Source: Campylorhamphus procurvoides
Taxonomy: Eukaryota; Chordata; Aves; Passeriformes; Dendrocolaptidae
Assembly: GCA_013396655.1 (NCBI GenBank)
Contig: WBMV01008568.1
Location: 950,213 to 1,014,212 of the forward strand
Reading direction: 5' to 3'
Length of the DNA stretch: 64,000 nucleotides
The notes under the pieces were generated by a model. The model worked only from the letters and a program-made list of their open reading frames with translations. It made no database searches and had not been told where the DNA came from. This document shows, in pieces, positions 47,520-59,168 of this stretch. How positions within the stretch are numbered: position 1 is the first letter of the stretch; every line of letters starts with the position of its first letter. A program made the translations under genes and the position numbers.

Positions 47520-47525
47520 GTAAGT
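47518..47525 (+). other. FOXN3: Splice donor of the FOXN3 first coding exon
   Basis: The sequence AG|GTAAGT (CAG|GTAAGT including the preceding base) is a consensus 5' splice site. It falls after codon 181 (Gln), leaving a phase-0 boundary within the forkhead domain just after the recognition helix. From memory, vertebrate FOXN3 continues with a Ser-Ile-Gly-Lys-Gly stretch here, which is not encoded downstream of the donor, supporting an intron. Confidence 0.93.
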
Positions 47526-47723
47526 TTGGAACTATGGAAACCTGTCTGGCTCTGAAAATATTCACCTGCTAATCCCAGAACGTGTCCTTAACAGTGAAAT
47601 GCAAAACGTTCAACCCTGTCCCTGGTAATGTAGTTCATTAAATTCAGAGAGCCAACATTTCTTTAGCATTGCTCATTCTAATTTTATTAAATTCATTGTC
47701 TAGACATCTGTAAGAAAGCACTC

Positions 47724-47757
47724 GGGGGGGGGGGGGGGGGTTTTTTCTTTTCCCCCC
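47724..47757 (+). repeat. G17 homopolymer followed by a pyrimidine tract and C6
   Basis: Seventeen consecutive G (47,724-47,740) are followed by T6-C-T4 and then C6 (47,752-47,757). The G run could form a quadruplex, or pair with the C6 as a hairpin in RNA. The exact G count is unreliable in most sequencing chemistries. Confidence 0.95.
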
Positions 47758-50700
47758 AGCTGGTGTCTTCATGCATAGTGGTTAAATATTGTTTTTAGTT
47801 ATCATGCTGTGGTAATGGTTTCCAGCTATACTAGATGAATGTAATCATGTTATAAATAGGCTTCTTGCTGTTCTTGGCTCATAGAAATGTATAGTGAAAG
47901 GGTATGCCTTATGTAAGAGTCCATCACTTTTTCCCTGGTCTTGTAATCTGAAAAAAATTTTCTTTCTCTTACACCAACAGAAGCAGTTCTGAGTGTTGGT
48001 GATGAAGCTTTGTTCCATTTCAAACAGGTTTTAGAAAAACTGTTCAAAGAGATGAGACAGGTCTGGCATCAAAGGTTAAAGTTAGCATTCACCAAAATTT
48101 CAGTTGTTCTCTCCCTGGGCTCACACAGCTTCTGCAGCTGGTACAGTGCAGAAGCCTGGGGAGTACATCTCTGCCTTCTGATCTCAGTTGTTGTCCCCTG
48201 GTTTCATCGCTGCTTCCTCAGCGGCGTCTGCAGGAAGAGGCTGTATGCAAGGGAATGGGGAAGCAGGCGGAGCAGTGGAGGCAGTCCTTTGCACAGCCTT
48301 CTCCTGGATCAGTCTGCCTGGGAGCAGGTATCAGTTTCTGAAGGGGACTGTCTCGAGGAGTAGTGGTCTGGATGAATCTTTGGCAAAATATGGGTATACT
48401 GATAAACATATCAACTTGCAGATTAATTTCAGAGGCCTTCCCACAGGTTAGGGTGGGTAAGATCACATCACTGATGGTCTGTCTCTAAATTGGCTGAAGA
48501 TCAGACAGCAGACACTTTCCCCTGGCAGCAACAATAGATGCACTCAGCGTTTGCATTTCAGTGAGGTAAATGCTGTGATTGTCTTATAACTGGTTACCCT
48601 GAAACTAGACTTCTGTTGGTGGTGCTGTTCTCCCTATTTTGTGTGCTATTTAACTTTAAAAGCTGTGCAATAGGAGCTCAAGTAACTCTAGAGGAAGAGT
48701 CATACACTACCCTAAACTAGCGACTTTTTATTTTAGATAACTTTCTCTTCTCTGGAGTTTCCCTTTTTTAAAGGATTGACACTTCTATTTTTCTTTAAAA
48801 TATTATTATTTAGAATCCACTGTCTCCATATTGCTGATCACACACTGTGTGTTGGTATTTTTAACAGTTCGTTGCTGTGAAAGATTGTGTGTGAGATTAA
48901 AAAAACTTGTTTCTGAATGGAATCTCGTTTTTTGTAAACCAGAATGTTAAATTTAACAAATGCTACACCAGAATTTCATGATCCTGTCCCAGACTGTAAG
49001 AAATCTTCACACAAAGCATTTAAAAATCCCCAGAATACTGTAACTTGCAAGGCATGTGTTTAACAGTGCCATTTGTGTTTTGTTCAATCCCTCTTCCTTT
49101 GTTTACAAGTTGACTATTCAGATTTCAACTTCCTTCCTATGAGGAACTTGTCTTCGTGTCTATCTGTCAAATATCCGTCAGTCTACTGAGCTCGTATGAA
49201 CAATAACACAACGTGCTGCTTCTCCACAGGGAAGTGGCACAGCTCAATGCATGGCTAGTCACCTATGTCTCAAATTCATGATTAGAGCCATGGTTACGTA
49301 GACAACAAGGTGTGGTAGGAGGCCTTGCCTGTATGAATAACAAGGTGGAGTTTTATTAATTCCTGGAAAATCTCAGATTATGAGAAAGAATTTCTTCCAC
49401 TTCCTGGAGATGCTAGTAACTGCAGGTAGCTAGCATTAGGTGAATGAGATGGGAATCTTAAAATGTAAAATGCTCCATGGAAGGTCATTTAAGCCCCCTG
49501 CTGGATTTTTCTTCACATCTTGGCCAAGAGATGTGGCAGACAGAGTCCTGAGTGCAGAATTGGCCCTCAGTCAGGGCTGCTGAATCAGGTGCTTGACAGC
49601 TAATTGTGGACTTGGAAAGCAGTAAATGTCAACTGATGGCTTTGAAAATACCTTTGTGTGTGCATGCACACTTTGGGTTGATTCCAGTATGTACCTTGCA
49701 GTAAATATCTCTGCTGATCAGAAGTAAGGTGTCCATCTAAAGGATTCTCTGGTTTTGGTCTGGGGCTTGGAGCAGGTGAAAGGGGGGTCTTCATCTATAA
49801 GGAATGATTTTATGCCACTTCTTGTCCTTTGCAGCCTGATTCTGAAAATTACAGGTTTGGAGTCTGCCTGTTTCACTATTTTTAGGTGGAGAAAAAAAAG
49901 GCAGCATTTAACAAATGGCATGTTATGAAATGCTAACAAGGTGGGCTCTGAAATGTGTACGGTATGGGGGGAAGGAGTTAATCAGTGCTGGGAACTGCAG
50001 GCATTTGCCGGTTCATGTGCATTGACACTTTGTGAAAAGCTAGAAGCCTTTTCTCTCATAGTTGTGCTTTCCAGTGTTTGTGTAGCCTTTCAGTAATCAT
50101 TTTTCTAAGGAAGTTCCGCTGAACACTTAATTCTTTTTCGAATTCCCTCTTCATAGTAGTTTTCACAATCTTGGGTTCCACTAGTTTATATTCATGGGGC
50201 TAAATATGCATCTGATAGTCTGCAGCTTTTTCTGCCTGTGTATGGATGCTTGAATTTCCTGATGTGAGCTCATTGTAACAGAGGAGAAAAAAAAAGGCTG
50301 CATCCCTTCAGTTTTTGACTTGCCCTGTCCTGGTGCTTTTAGATGTGCTAGGACAAGACATTTTTCTGCTTGGATTTGTTTTTACACTACTGCTATTGCA
50401 CTTGAGCCGCAGTGCCATCAGGCTTACCTACTAAGTTGGCAGTGTGGCTATTCGTGTAACTTTGTGATGAGGTTGCTCTGGATTGAGGCAGAGAACTGGG
50501 CTGACGAAGGGAAAATGCTGAGGCCTTAATTGTACAAACCTCTTTGCACTGAGCTCAGCAGTTAAACAGTAGTTGGCCAGAGTATGAAGTATCACATGAT
50601 AGAGAGTAGATGAGGAGTTCCCTGGCTTTGTTTATACTGCCAAACCTGTGAATTCACTTATTCAGATTAATCCTATTGTGAACATACAGATCTAAATGTC

Positions 50701-50803
50701 CTCTAGTGTGTGTCCCATTTAGTACAGCCCGTTAGTCCATGACTTCCCTGACTTCCCTACCATCTGGTCCTTGGCTATAGAGAGGAATTTTTCTTGTATA
50801 TGT

Positions 50804-50817
50804 GTCTCCATAGCAAC
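50804..50817. promoter_or_regulatory. RFX X-box-like motif, first of a pair
   Basis: GTCTCCATAGCAAC has the half-sites GTCTCC and AGCAAC with a 2-base spacer. This matches the RFX palindrome closely, with one weak position in the left half. It lies in the FOXN3 intron about 3.3 kb past the coding exon and 29 bases before a stronger site. Confidence 0.5.
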
Positions 50818-50846
50818 GAGTTTGCAGTTGATATGGAAAGTAAGCA

Positions 50847-50860
50847 GTTGCCCTAGCAAC
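50847..50860. promoter_or_regulatory. RFX X-box, near-perfect, second of a pair
   Basis: GTTGCCCTAGCAAC consists of GTTGCC and AGCAAC around a 2-base spacer, a full match to GTNRCC-N2-RGYAAC. RFX dimers bind such inverted half-sites in ciliogenic and neural genes. It starts 43 bp after the start of the preceding site, about four helical turns. Confidence 0.65.
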
Positions 50861-52068
50861 GGAGTTACTGATGTGGCAGCTTCTCTGCTTGCAGGGAAAG
50901 GGCTAAGCTAGTTCAGACCCATTATGTAGGTTTGCTGTGATTATAGCTGCGCCCACTAGTGCTTCTTGAGCTAAGGGGCTGCTGAAAAATTTTGTTACAA
51001 GCCCTACTTTTTCTCCTTTGAAGATGTGGTTTATTTGTGTAGGGATTCCTGCTTTGAACAAAAGACTGGTAGGATTGTCTTTTCAGGGTGTGTGTTAAGT
51101 CTGTGCCTTTTATGAATGCAGACTTCCTCAGTCATCGTTACCAGATGAGGGGAAATGATGTTTGATCTCATTGGCTTTGCCACAATATTTTTGTCTCAGC
51201 GAACAGCCTGCAGTTATAAATGCTGGAGCTCTTGTCCCCTAGCTCTTCTCTGCTATTCTGCTGTCTTTTCCCCAGTCTGTGCTTTTTTGAGCATCCATTT
51301 TATCAAGAGGGCTCCTCTTTGTGTCTGCTTTGTGTTGTCTGAGATAGGGAAACGCACACATGCTCCCAGCTGTGTGCATGCTGAAGAAATTCGAGCGTCT
51401 CAGAGGTTTGTTTGGCACTTGTGCTGAGGGAAGTCTTAATAAAAATGTAATGAGGGTAAAGGATATGTTTATAGGGATGGGAGAAGAAAATTCTCCTCGC
51501 TTGATGTGGAAGTTATTCTTAGAAGTACATGGTCCATAACTGGGTCATGGAGATCAGGCCAGGCTCCTCCTCTGTCTGGAGCAGGCTCTGAGATCTGAGG
51601 GCCCATGAATGGTCCTTGCGCTCTTCAAGAGCTGATATCCAATTTTTCCTCATCTAATGCACAGCCTCTCATAAGTGCTCTGTCAGGGTACCTCCCAGGA
51701 GCCATCAGAGACCCTTTGGACACAGGAGACTGAAATTTCAGGAGTGCCTCCTGTGAATGTCTTTCCTCTGATTTGATAATGTCTGGCCTTTTGGCAGGTA
51801 AAACCCTGCAGAAAGATAAGTGTTAGCTGGAGTGAGAGGAACAGGAGCCTGCTTGTTCTTTGTTAGAATCTCCTAATCCAATCTGCATATGCACAAAGGT
51901 GAGGGACGTGGGACCCTGTCCTTCCTCTTTTAATGCTGTTATTTACAGTGGCATTCTCAGGATAGAAATATCTCCTCTGTTTTTAATGTTGTTGTCACCT
52001 AGGCTGACCCAAATAACATAAGCGTCAGAATTTCACTGTGTTTATAACATCTGGTGGAGCTAAAGTGA

Positions 52069-52108
52069 AAAAAAAACCCCAACCAATCAAACCCCAAAAA
52101 ACAACCCC
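52069..52108. repeat. A/C-rich low-complexity tract
   Basis: About 40 bases of A and C blocks (A8, CCCC, A6) in the FOXN3 intron, the strand complement in kind of the T/G-rich tract near 5.7 kb. Confidence 0.75.
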
Positions 52109-55100
52109 TGAGATTCATGTTAAAGGCTTCAGATAATATTGAATTCATTAATAAAATTGTCCTAAATAAGCTGGCGCAACTGTTAATTTCTCAAATTGTT
52201 AAAAAGATATATTTTGGTTTTAAGATGAAATTTGTCTAGTTTTAAATTGAAATCTGTGTTCTTTATATCTCTGTCTGTCATACCAGAAACTTCTCCAATA
52301 TCAGAAATTTTCTTCTCAAACTGGTATGTGGAGAAATGAGGGTCATCTCTTTCTAGGGCAATTATAAAAGTCTCTAGAACCATACTGTAAATGGAATTTC
52401 CAGATATCAAATGGTTTATGGAGAGCTTTTCTTGAACCCTTTCAGTTTTGTTTTTGAATTGCAAACCCCAGAAATTATGTAGAATACTTAAATAATAGAT
52501 TTCCTAAAGCTGTGCGTGCAGGTAACATGCTTCCATTTCACTGCCTTCCAGCTGCTTGACTTTACATCAGAGCTAACTCTTTGCAGTGGAGTCTGCTTGT
52601 ATTAACTGTTACAGAGCTTTACAAAGCGCAATCAGTTCTTTTTCAAATAACGATGAGGAGCTGGCAATATCTGTGGAGTCCTCTGAACCTTATATCTAAG
52701 GTATTTATGTTATCTTGCTCTTGGTTAAGCAGGCGCCCTGCTGGGTAACTGGGGTGTTGGTTGCACAGTGACAGGCCATTGACCTACCAGAGGAGATTGG
52801 CTACTGGAGTAACGGGGCCCTGTCTGCTCTTCACTCACAGCAAAGATGATGCAAAATGTGTTAAGCAGCACTGAAAGAGCCCAGTAAAGCAGGAGCTGCT
52901 CTTTAGCCATTGGCCTTGGGTTGATGAGTCCACTTTTTAGCTGTGGTTGCACTCCCTTTCTCCTCACTGTTTGCTCCAGCACCTTTCTGGAGCAAACTCC
53001 AGAACTCTCATGTTTCTACAACAAACTATGGATCTGGTCAGAGATCTGATCTGGCTGGATTTTTATCTTTCCCTCTTCTTTTAATTCGTGTGTTGCTTTT
53101 CAGCCCAATTCCCCAATTCAGGTTACAGCACAGTCTAAGTAACAGTTGTGCTGACACAACAAGGGGAATAAAGATCATGGGGAAGCTGGGGAATACCTCC
53201 AACTGGGATTGCTGAGAAGGCAAGCCATTCCTGATAGAAGAAGGGCTGGCAGCTGCTGGGTGCGGAGCTGCCTGGTGGGTTAATGAATGTGGTCCCTACC
53301 ACACAGTAAAGGTTAAGATGAAACGAGAACAGATAAAATGGGAGACTTTCTTCTTTGGAGATGTTTCTTTTGGTTTTCCCTTAGGAACAGGACTGTGCTA
53401 TTTGCAGTTTAAGTTGCCTGTGCTTGTGGCTTTTCATGATGTTCTATAGCTGATTCAAAGTGATTGAAGTCTGGGCTGCTACTGTCATGCGTGATCCCCA
53501 CCCAGCCTGGCTGCCTGTTCCCTTTGCTGGAAGATGGAATTGATCTGGGGCTGAATTGCCAGCCCCTCTTCAGCTCGTACTGGCATGTGTGTCACCATGC
53601 AATGAGCAGGCTGAAAACTGTGTAATTTTTGTTGGAGTTATTTTTCAGTGGGCTAGTTTAGCTGGATTCATTTTCAGCTCCCTGTTTAGTTCATGGTTAC
53701 TGTGGTCAGAGGAGCACCAGTGTCAGCACAGGCTGTGGGTTCAGCTCTGTTTAATCTGGCATGAAGCTGTGCCTGTGGCTTCCAGCCAGCTCAGAGCTGA
53801 CCTGGTGACAACAGGAGAAGATGGGGAAGGGAAGGGGTGGAGTATGCTCTTACCTCTGAGAGCGCAGGCTGCACTTAAATCACTGGGACTGCTTGTGTGT
53901 TCAGTCAGATACATGCTTGGTACTGGGTTGAGTTCACAGAACGTTGGTGAAATGGTCCTATGAAAGTTGCACCAAGATGTGTGCGCACACACACATGTGT
54001 TTTCTCAAGGTTTGTTGCTTTCTGTTGCCCAAGGTTCTTAATATTGCTAGTAGAGTTGGCTCTGCATGGAGCTGTGCTGTGTATCCTCTGAAAAGCTATT
54101 GCAGAAGAGGAAAGGATGTCTATAAAATCAAATGTCAGGCTTGTACATCCTACTGTTGTTACGTCCTCATCACCTCCTAGGTTTCTTCCTAATTGTCAGA
54201 GAGCTGATGAACTGCTGTTGTCACTGCCAGCAAAGGAAGCACAGATCCTGGATCTGCAGTAGGGTTTGAGCACGGAAGGCCTTGCTGATGAGGGGCTGAA
54301 GGATGTGGGTACAAAGGAACACTTTTACATGTCCATTAGTGAATGTGGCAAGACACGCCCCCAAGCACCAGGCCCAGGATGGTGGCTGTGCTAACTCCAG
54401 TTGTAGCTGAACATCAAAGATAAACTGGACTTGCTGGTCTGGCTGGTGTGGCTGAGTGTACACTCTTCTGTCTTGCACTTCACTTGCAAAACATCAAAGA
54501 ATCCATTTTAATTACTAAATAGATGTCACTTAAACTTCCTCCTTCATTTCCTAAAAGGGAAGTGAAGTGTTTTACCTTGTCTGAAAAAGCCCTGCAGATT
54601 GTGCTGTGTGGCTTCCTTTCCTGGGTGAAGACCTTCTGAAAAAGCATTTAAAAGTCTTGTTCATAACTGAGCAGTTGAAAATAACTGAGGAGTTGAGAAT
54701 GCTCTTTAGGCAGCCTGAAGTAGCCTTTGAGTTGCTGGAAAAGCTTTCTTTCTTTGCTTTGGATTCAGGCAGTTTCTGTGTCCCACTCGCTGAGCCAGAC
54801 GGCTGAAACCTTGATTCAGTCCTGCAGCATGTCTGCATTTCTCGTAAAGTCATTCAGATGACTGGCCCTGTGTGGTCTGGGCAGCAGTCATACCTGCACC
54901 TGCTCCTTTTGTGTTATTTTCAGCTAATTGCTGTATCTTCATCAGAAATCTGGTTAAAACAAATGGATGATATAGAGTAACAAGCCCAAATCCTTATGTT
55001 GAAGGGACCCGGGATGACTGTTTTTAATTTAGGTGGTTGTTACTTGTATGTTGGTTAGTGGTGGGTTAGCATATAAAAGTAATTGACCACTGTCACTTCA

Positions 55101-55149
55101 AGACTGGGCAGACTGTTGCTAGATGAGGTCATGGTGCAGACACTGTGTG

Positions 55150-55925
55150 TAACTATAATAAAGCTCGATGTCATGAAGTTCAGCAAGTCCAAGTGCAAGA
55201 TGCTGCATTGGGGTTGGGGCAATCCCAGGCAAAAGTACGGACTGGGAGATGAAGTCACTGAGAGCAGCTCCGTTGAGAAGGACTTGGGGGTTCTCATGGA
55301 TGAAAAGCTGGTCATTGCCCAGCAATGTGCACTTGCAACCCAGACAGCCAACTGTATCCTGGGCTGCATCAGAAGCAGTGTGGCCAGCAGATTGAGGGAG
55401 GGGATTCTGCCCTTCTACTCTGCTCTGGTGAGACCCCACCTGGAGTACTGCATCCAGCTCTGGGGCCCCTGACATAGGAAGGACCTGAACTTGTTGGAGA
55501 GGGTTCAGAGGAGGGCCCCAATGATGATCAGAGGGCAGGAGCACCTCTTGTGAAGAGAGATTGAGAGAGCTGTGGTTGTTCAGCCTGGAGAAGAGAAGGC
55601 TCCTCATTGCAGCCTTCCAGTACTTAGGGGAGGATTACAGAAAAGAGGGATAGTGACTTTATATACAAGCAGAGAGTGACAGGACAATGACGAATAATTT
55701 TAAACTAAGAGAAGAGGTTTAGATTAGATGTTTGGAAGAAATTCTTTCTTATGAGGATGGAGAGGCACTAGAACAGGTTGCCGAGAGAACTGTGGGTGCC
55801 ACATGCCTGGAAGTTTTCAAGGCTACGTTTGATGGGGCTCTGAGCATCCCTTCCCATGGTGGATTGGTTGGAGCTAGATGACACTTCGAGGTCTCTTCCA
55901 ACCCAAGCTTTTCTATAATTTTATG
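55150..55925 (+). mobile_element. CR1 LINE, 5'-truncated copy
   Basis: About 0.78 kb of the 3' end of a chicken-repeat-1 non-LTR retrotransposon in sense orientation. Hallmarks are the end of the reverse-transcriptase ORF (see the separate entry), then the 3' UTR reading GGTTGCCGAGAGAACTGTGG and CTCTTCCAACCCAAGC. The terminus, TTCTATAATTTTATG, is a decayed version of the 8-base CR1 tail repeat (ATTCTATG-like). The 5' truncation is normal for CR1. Several stops and frameshifts show it is dead. Clear homology starts at about 55,163; the true 5' boundary is uncertain by tens of bases. Confidence 0.93.
55167..55472 (+). pseudogene. CR1 ORF2 C-terminal remnant (reverse-transcriptase protein)
   Basis: This is the open remnant of the C-terminal part of the CR1 ORF2 protein, downstream of the catalytic palm. 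Recognisable family blocks are [28 protein letters not shown] and [15 protein letters not shown], ending at a TGA at 55,470-55,472. The family normally continues for several dozen codons with an ERVQRRA-like block; related sequence follows the stop but is interrupted. Neither the endonuclease nor the catalytic RT motif is present in this copy, so it has no activity. Confidence 0.85.
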
Positions 55926-58900
55926 CAGTTAGTCTTGTGAACAAAGATTTTCTTTAAAAAAAGCCCCATGTGGCTGCCTCTGGTTAAGTTTTTTTTTTGT
56001 AAGTATATTGGGAAAGACATTCTGCATGCTTATATATATTTTTTAAGCTAATAAAGCTTTATATCATAAAGTATTTGCTTTTATCTTTAGGTTCATAGTC
56101 TGGTATTTTCAACCAGCACAGTTGAAGTCTCCTGTCTTCTAGGTAAAGGAAGATACTGAAGAAAGTTTGCTTTTATGAGATATGTGAGAATCTTGCTGGT
56201 TTTCTTGTACTTCTAGTTTAAGTCTGTTTTTAAGTAGTTTAGGAACAATGAGGTTTTGCTTTATTCAGTAGTAGCAACTGATTTGTTAATGATTCAGTAT
56301 TTAAGTTTTGGTCTCAAGCTAAATCTTTAATTTAGATTCCTAACATCTATCATTCGACCTAGTTCCTGGTTAGTTTCAGTCCCTTTCCCAACCATTCCCC
56401 ACCTGCTCCAGTGTCTCAGAACTGGTCAAAAGCAGAGTACCTTCTCAGGTCCAGAGTTGGGAAATTATTACTGGTGGGCTGGAGAAGAGAGGAATTGCCA
56501 AATTTGATTGTCTGGCAATGCTTCACTTAAAAGCAGCAGAGAAACACAGGTGGTTAGTTTAGGTGCACTTATTAGTCCCTGAACTTGACACTTGATCTTT
56601 GTCATCCTTAAAAGTAAAGTGAATCCTGTATGTGTGCTTTGATGCTTTTATCAGTCTTGGAGCTTAGTTTTCCTGGCTTAATTCCTGTCTTTTCTCTGGC
56701 TCAGAAGAATTCAAGCACAGAAGTAATAACATATTCCTTCTCTAATTGTGAAGATAAAGGTGGACCTTCTGAAAGGGCAGACACATTGCTGTTGGACAGT
56801 GACCCTGTGGGTGATTTCAGCAGTCTGGCTGGCCTGGGACTAACTGGCTTCATTGCTGGGGGCAAGGAGCACCTTCCTCCGTTGTGCTGCTTTTCTCAAG
56901 AGCTTCCTGAGATATTTTCCTTTTGAGCAAAATTAGCATCCAGAACTGAAGTTCACAATGATTTCACCTTTAATTACACAAGGGAGTGCAGAATGCCTTG
57001 GCTCTGCCATACTGTTGTGTCCATGATTCCTCTTAGCCTGCAGCCTTCAGATCTTACTGATCAAATAATTGGAGCTGTTGAGATGCCTGGTAGTTGGGAT
57101 AGTGCACCCACACATGCTCATCATCATGGTCATTTACTGCAATGGCAATAAAACAGTGGTTATATTTTCTTGAAAATAAGCACATTAATAACAAGCTGGA
57201 TGCTGGCAAGGTTTATCTACTTGCTGGCCACAAAACTGGCTTCTGAAGAGTCCTAAATTTCATGGAGTTGTCAGTGGTGTCAAACTCACCAGTGATAAAG
57301 GTCATATAAGATAAGCTTGAGTAGAGAGAGAGAGAAAGAAAGGGAGCGACCTTCCTGTTTTGGCATACAACTTTTTTCCTCCTAAATTTTTGGTAGGTCC
57401 TTATTGGCCCTTCTTAGCCTGAAGAAGGCTTTCTTTTGTTTTGTCATTTTTTTTCTGTTCTCCCACCAATTTGGACTCCTGGCTTCAGAGGAGATGCTTT
57501 TGATTTGCCCTTGAGTAAGCAACAGCAGAATTGGGACTAAGGACTGTGGAAAGCAGCAGTTGTGGCCATAAATGATGCCTCTGGATTTTGCTCAGATATC
57601 CGTTATAATAATTCTGGACACAGAATGTTTGAATTTTTTTTTTAAATTAATTTGTTTCAGTTTAGTTCTTCAAATTTCATTCTGGGTGTTATGGAAAAAT
57701 TGTCCTGAGGACTGGTGTAGGAATTTGTGTGAGGACTCATTCCAAGGATCTTAAATGTGAGTGGGTTTTTCCTTGTTGCAGGAGAAAAGAAATCAAATTG
57801 CTGCCTTTAGCCAATGACTTAAGATACCAAAACACTTTATCTACGGCATGCTGAATTGCTATATTTCATTGCAGCAGTGAACAGTAGCAATTTACCACTA
57901 GTTGAGAAGTCTCAGGATTTTGAAGCACTGGTGTAACTTGCGGAAAGACAACTGTTGGTAAGCAGAGGAATGAACGGGCTTCTGTATGGGGAAGTCTCAG
58001 TGGCATGGAGAATTTTCTGTGGCAGTACGTGGAGCAGAAACTTATTGATGGGATTTTGCATAAGAGAATCTGGTTGAATGCTGAATTCACACTCATTCAA
58101 GCTTTGAGCAGAAAATTAGGCTGTGCTCCAGAGCTATGTTTATGAGATCCCATGGCTGCCTACTGTGGGAGGATACTCACTGAGATGAAACAACTATTAT
58201 AAATGTTTTTCTGAGTTTACAGTTGAAAAAAAAGCCTACAGTGCAACTTGCAGGGGCTGTGGAGGTTAATGCAAGACTAGGGTTAGGTGCTGGGATAGCT
58301 CAAACTTTAACTTAAATATTTTTATCTCTTTTCCTCACCTCTCAGGGTGGGGAGTGCAAACAGCCCTTGTAGAGGTTCTGTGTGCTTCGGTAAAAATAGG
58401 GAAACCATTAATGAAAAATGTTCTGGTTTTAGATTAGGAGGAGGGATGGTAAACATCACTCTTAAGTGATAAATATAATAAATGTAGCAGTTTTGTAATT
58501 AGTTCTGTTTTCCTTAAATAGTTGGAGACAAGTAAATGGGTTTTGAAAGGTTCATCTTTAGCATAAAGTCTTTGCCATGCAGGAAAAGCTGTATTTGAAG
58601 GATTCTCCTCAGTATCACTGTTTTGCAGTGCCTGGCTGCATGCAGCCATCTCCAGTCCCAGAATAACGCAGAATCACTGCACTTCCAGAGCTCATCAGTG
58701 CTCCTGGGAGCACTTTGAAGGCTTTTGGAGAGCAGTGTTTGACAGCTTTAAGAACTGCCTGCTGCTAGCTCATACAGAACTACAGTTACACTTAGGCTTT
58801 GGGAGAATACCCTGGGCCAAAAGGTGTTCAGTTCTGCAGGAATCCCCTTCAAATGTAATATTTCTTTATAAATTTAACTGGAAATAATGATATAGTTTGC

Positions 58901-58951
58901 ACATAATTCCACCCTTCCTTAAGTGCCTGAGGACTAAGGGGCTGTAGATGA
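55926..58951 (+). other. FOXN3: FOXN3 intron, noncoding tract between two CR1 copies
   Basis: AT-rich intronic DNA without recognisable exons. It has a short GA-rich run at about 57,322-57,346 and T-rich stretches. Open frames up to 98 codons (for example 56,630-56,926) show no domain or family resemblance. Confidence 0.7.
57322..57346. repeat. Short GA-rich microsatellite
   Basis: GAGAGAGAGAGAAAGAAAGG-like simple repeat within the FOXN3 intron. Confidence 0.75.
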
Positions 58952-59168
58952 ATAGAATCATAGAATCACAGAATATCCAGAGTTAGAAGACACTCACAAA
59001 TATCACTGAGTCCAACTCTTGGCCCTGCACAGGGCCATCCCCAAGTGTCACACCATGTGCCTGAGGGCATTTTCCAAACTGACAGGCCTGGTGCTGTGAC
59101 TACTGCCCTGGGGAGCCTGTTCTAGTGCCCAAACACCCTCTGCGTGAAGAACCTTGTCCTCATATAAT
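58952..59168 (-). mobile_element. CR1 LINE 3' tail fragment, antisense
   Basis: On the plus strand this starts ATAGAATCATAGAATCACAG, which is the reverse complement of the CR1 terminal repeat, so the element lies on the minus strand. It continues with GAGTCCAACTCTTGGCCCTG and GGGGAGCCTGTTCTAGTGCC, both typical of the CR1 3' UTR. Compared with the family it lacks a short internal block around 59,080. It is non-coding and opposite in orientation to the copy at 55.2 kb. Confidence 0.93.

Larger units (their letters stand above)
47520..55149 (+). other. FOXN3: FOXN3 intron, proximal part
   Basis: This is intronic sequence directly following the coding exon donor. It contains a G17 tract with an acceptor-like sequence (47,724-47,759), paired X-boxes (50,804-50,860), an A/C-rich low-complexity run (about 52,069-52,108) and an alternating purine-pyrimidine patch (about 53,978-54,000). 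No further forkhead exon appears: I looked for continuation of the winged helix (SLW-type motif after an AG) and did not see it. Short open frames on both strands look random. Confidence 0.8.

Noticed and set aside
47520..47555. Extension of the FOXN3 frame past 47,519
   Set aside because: The sequence at the boundary is a consensus CAG|GTAAGT donor, and the extra residues do not match the forkhead wing of FOXN3.
55083..55166. Extending the CR1 protein remnant upstream to the first open codon
   Set aside because: The residues before the KFSKSKC block do not resemble CR1 ORF2, so this is probably flanking host sequence.
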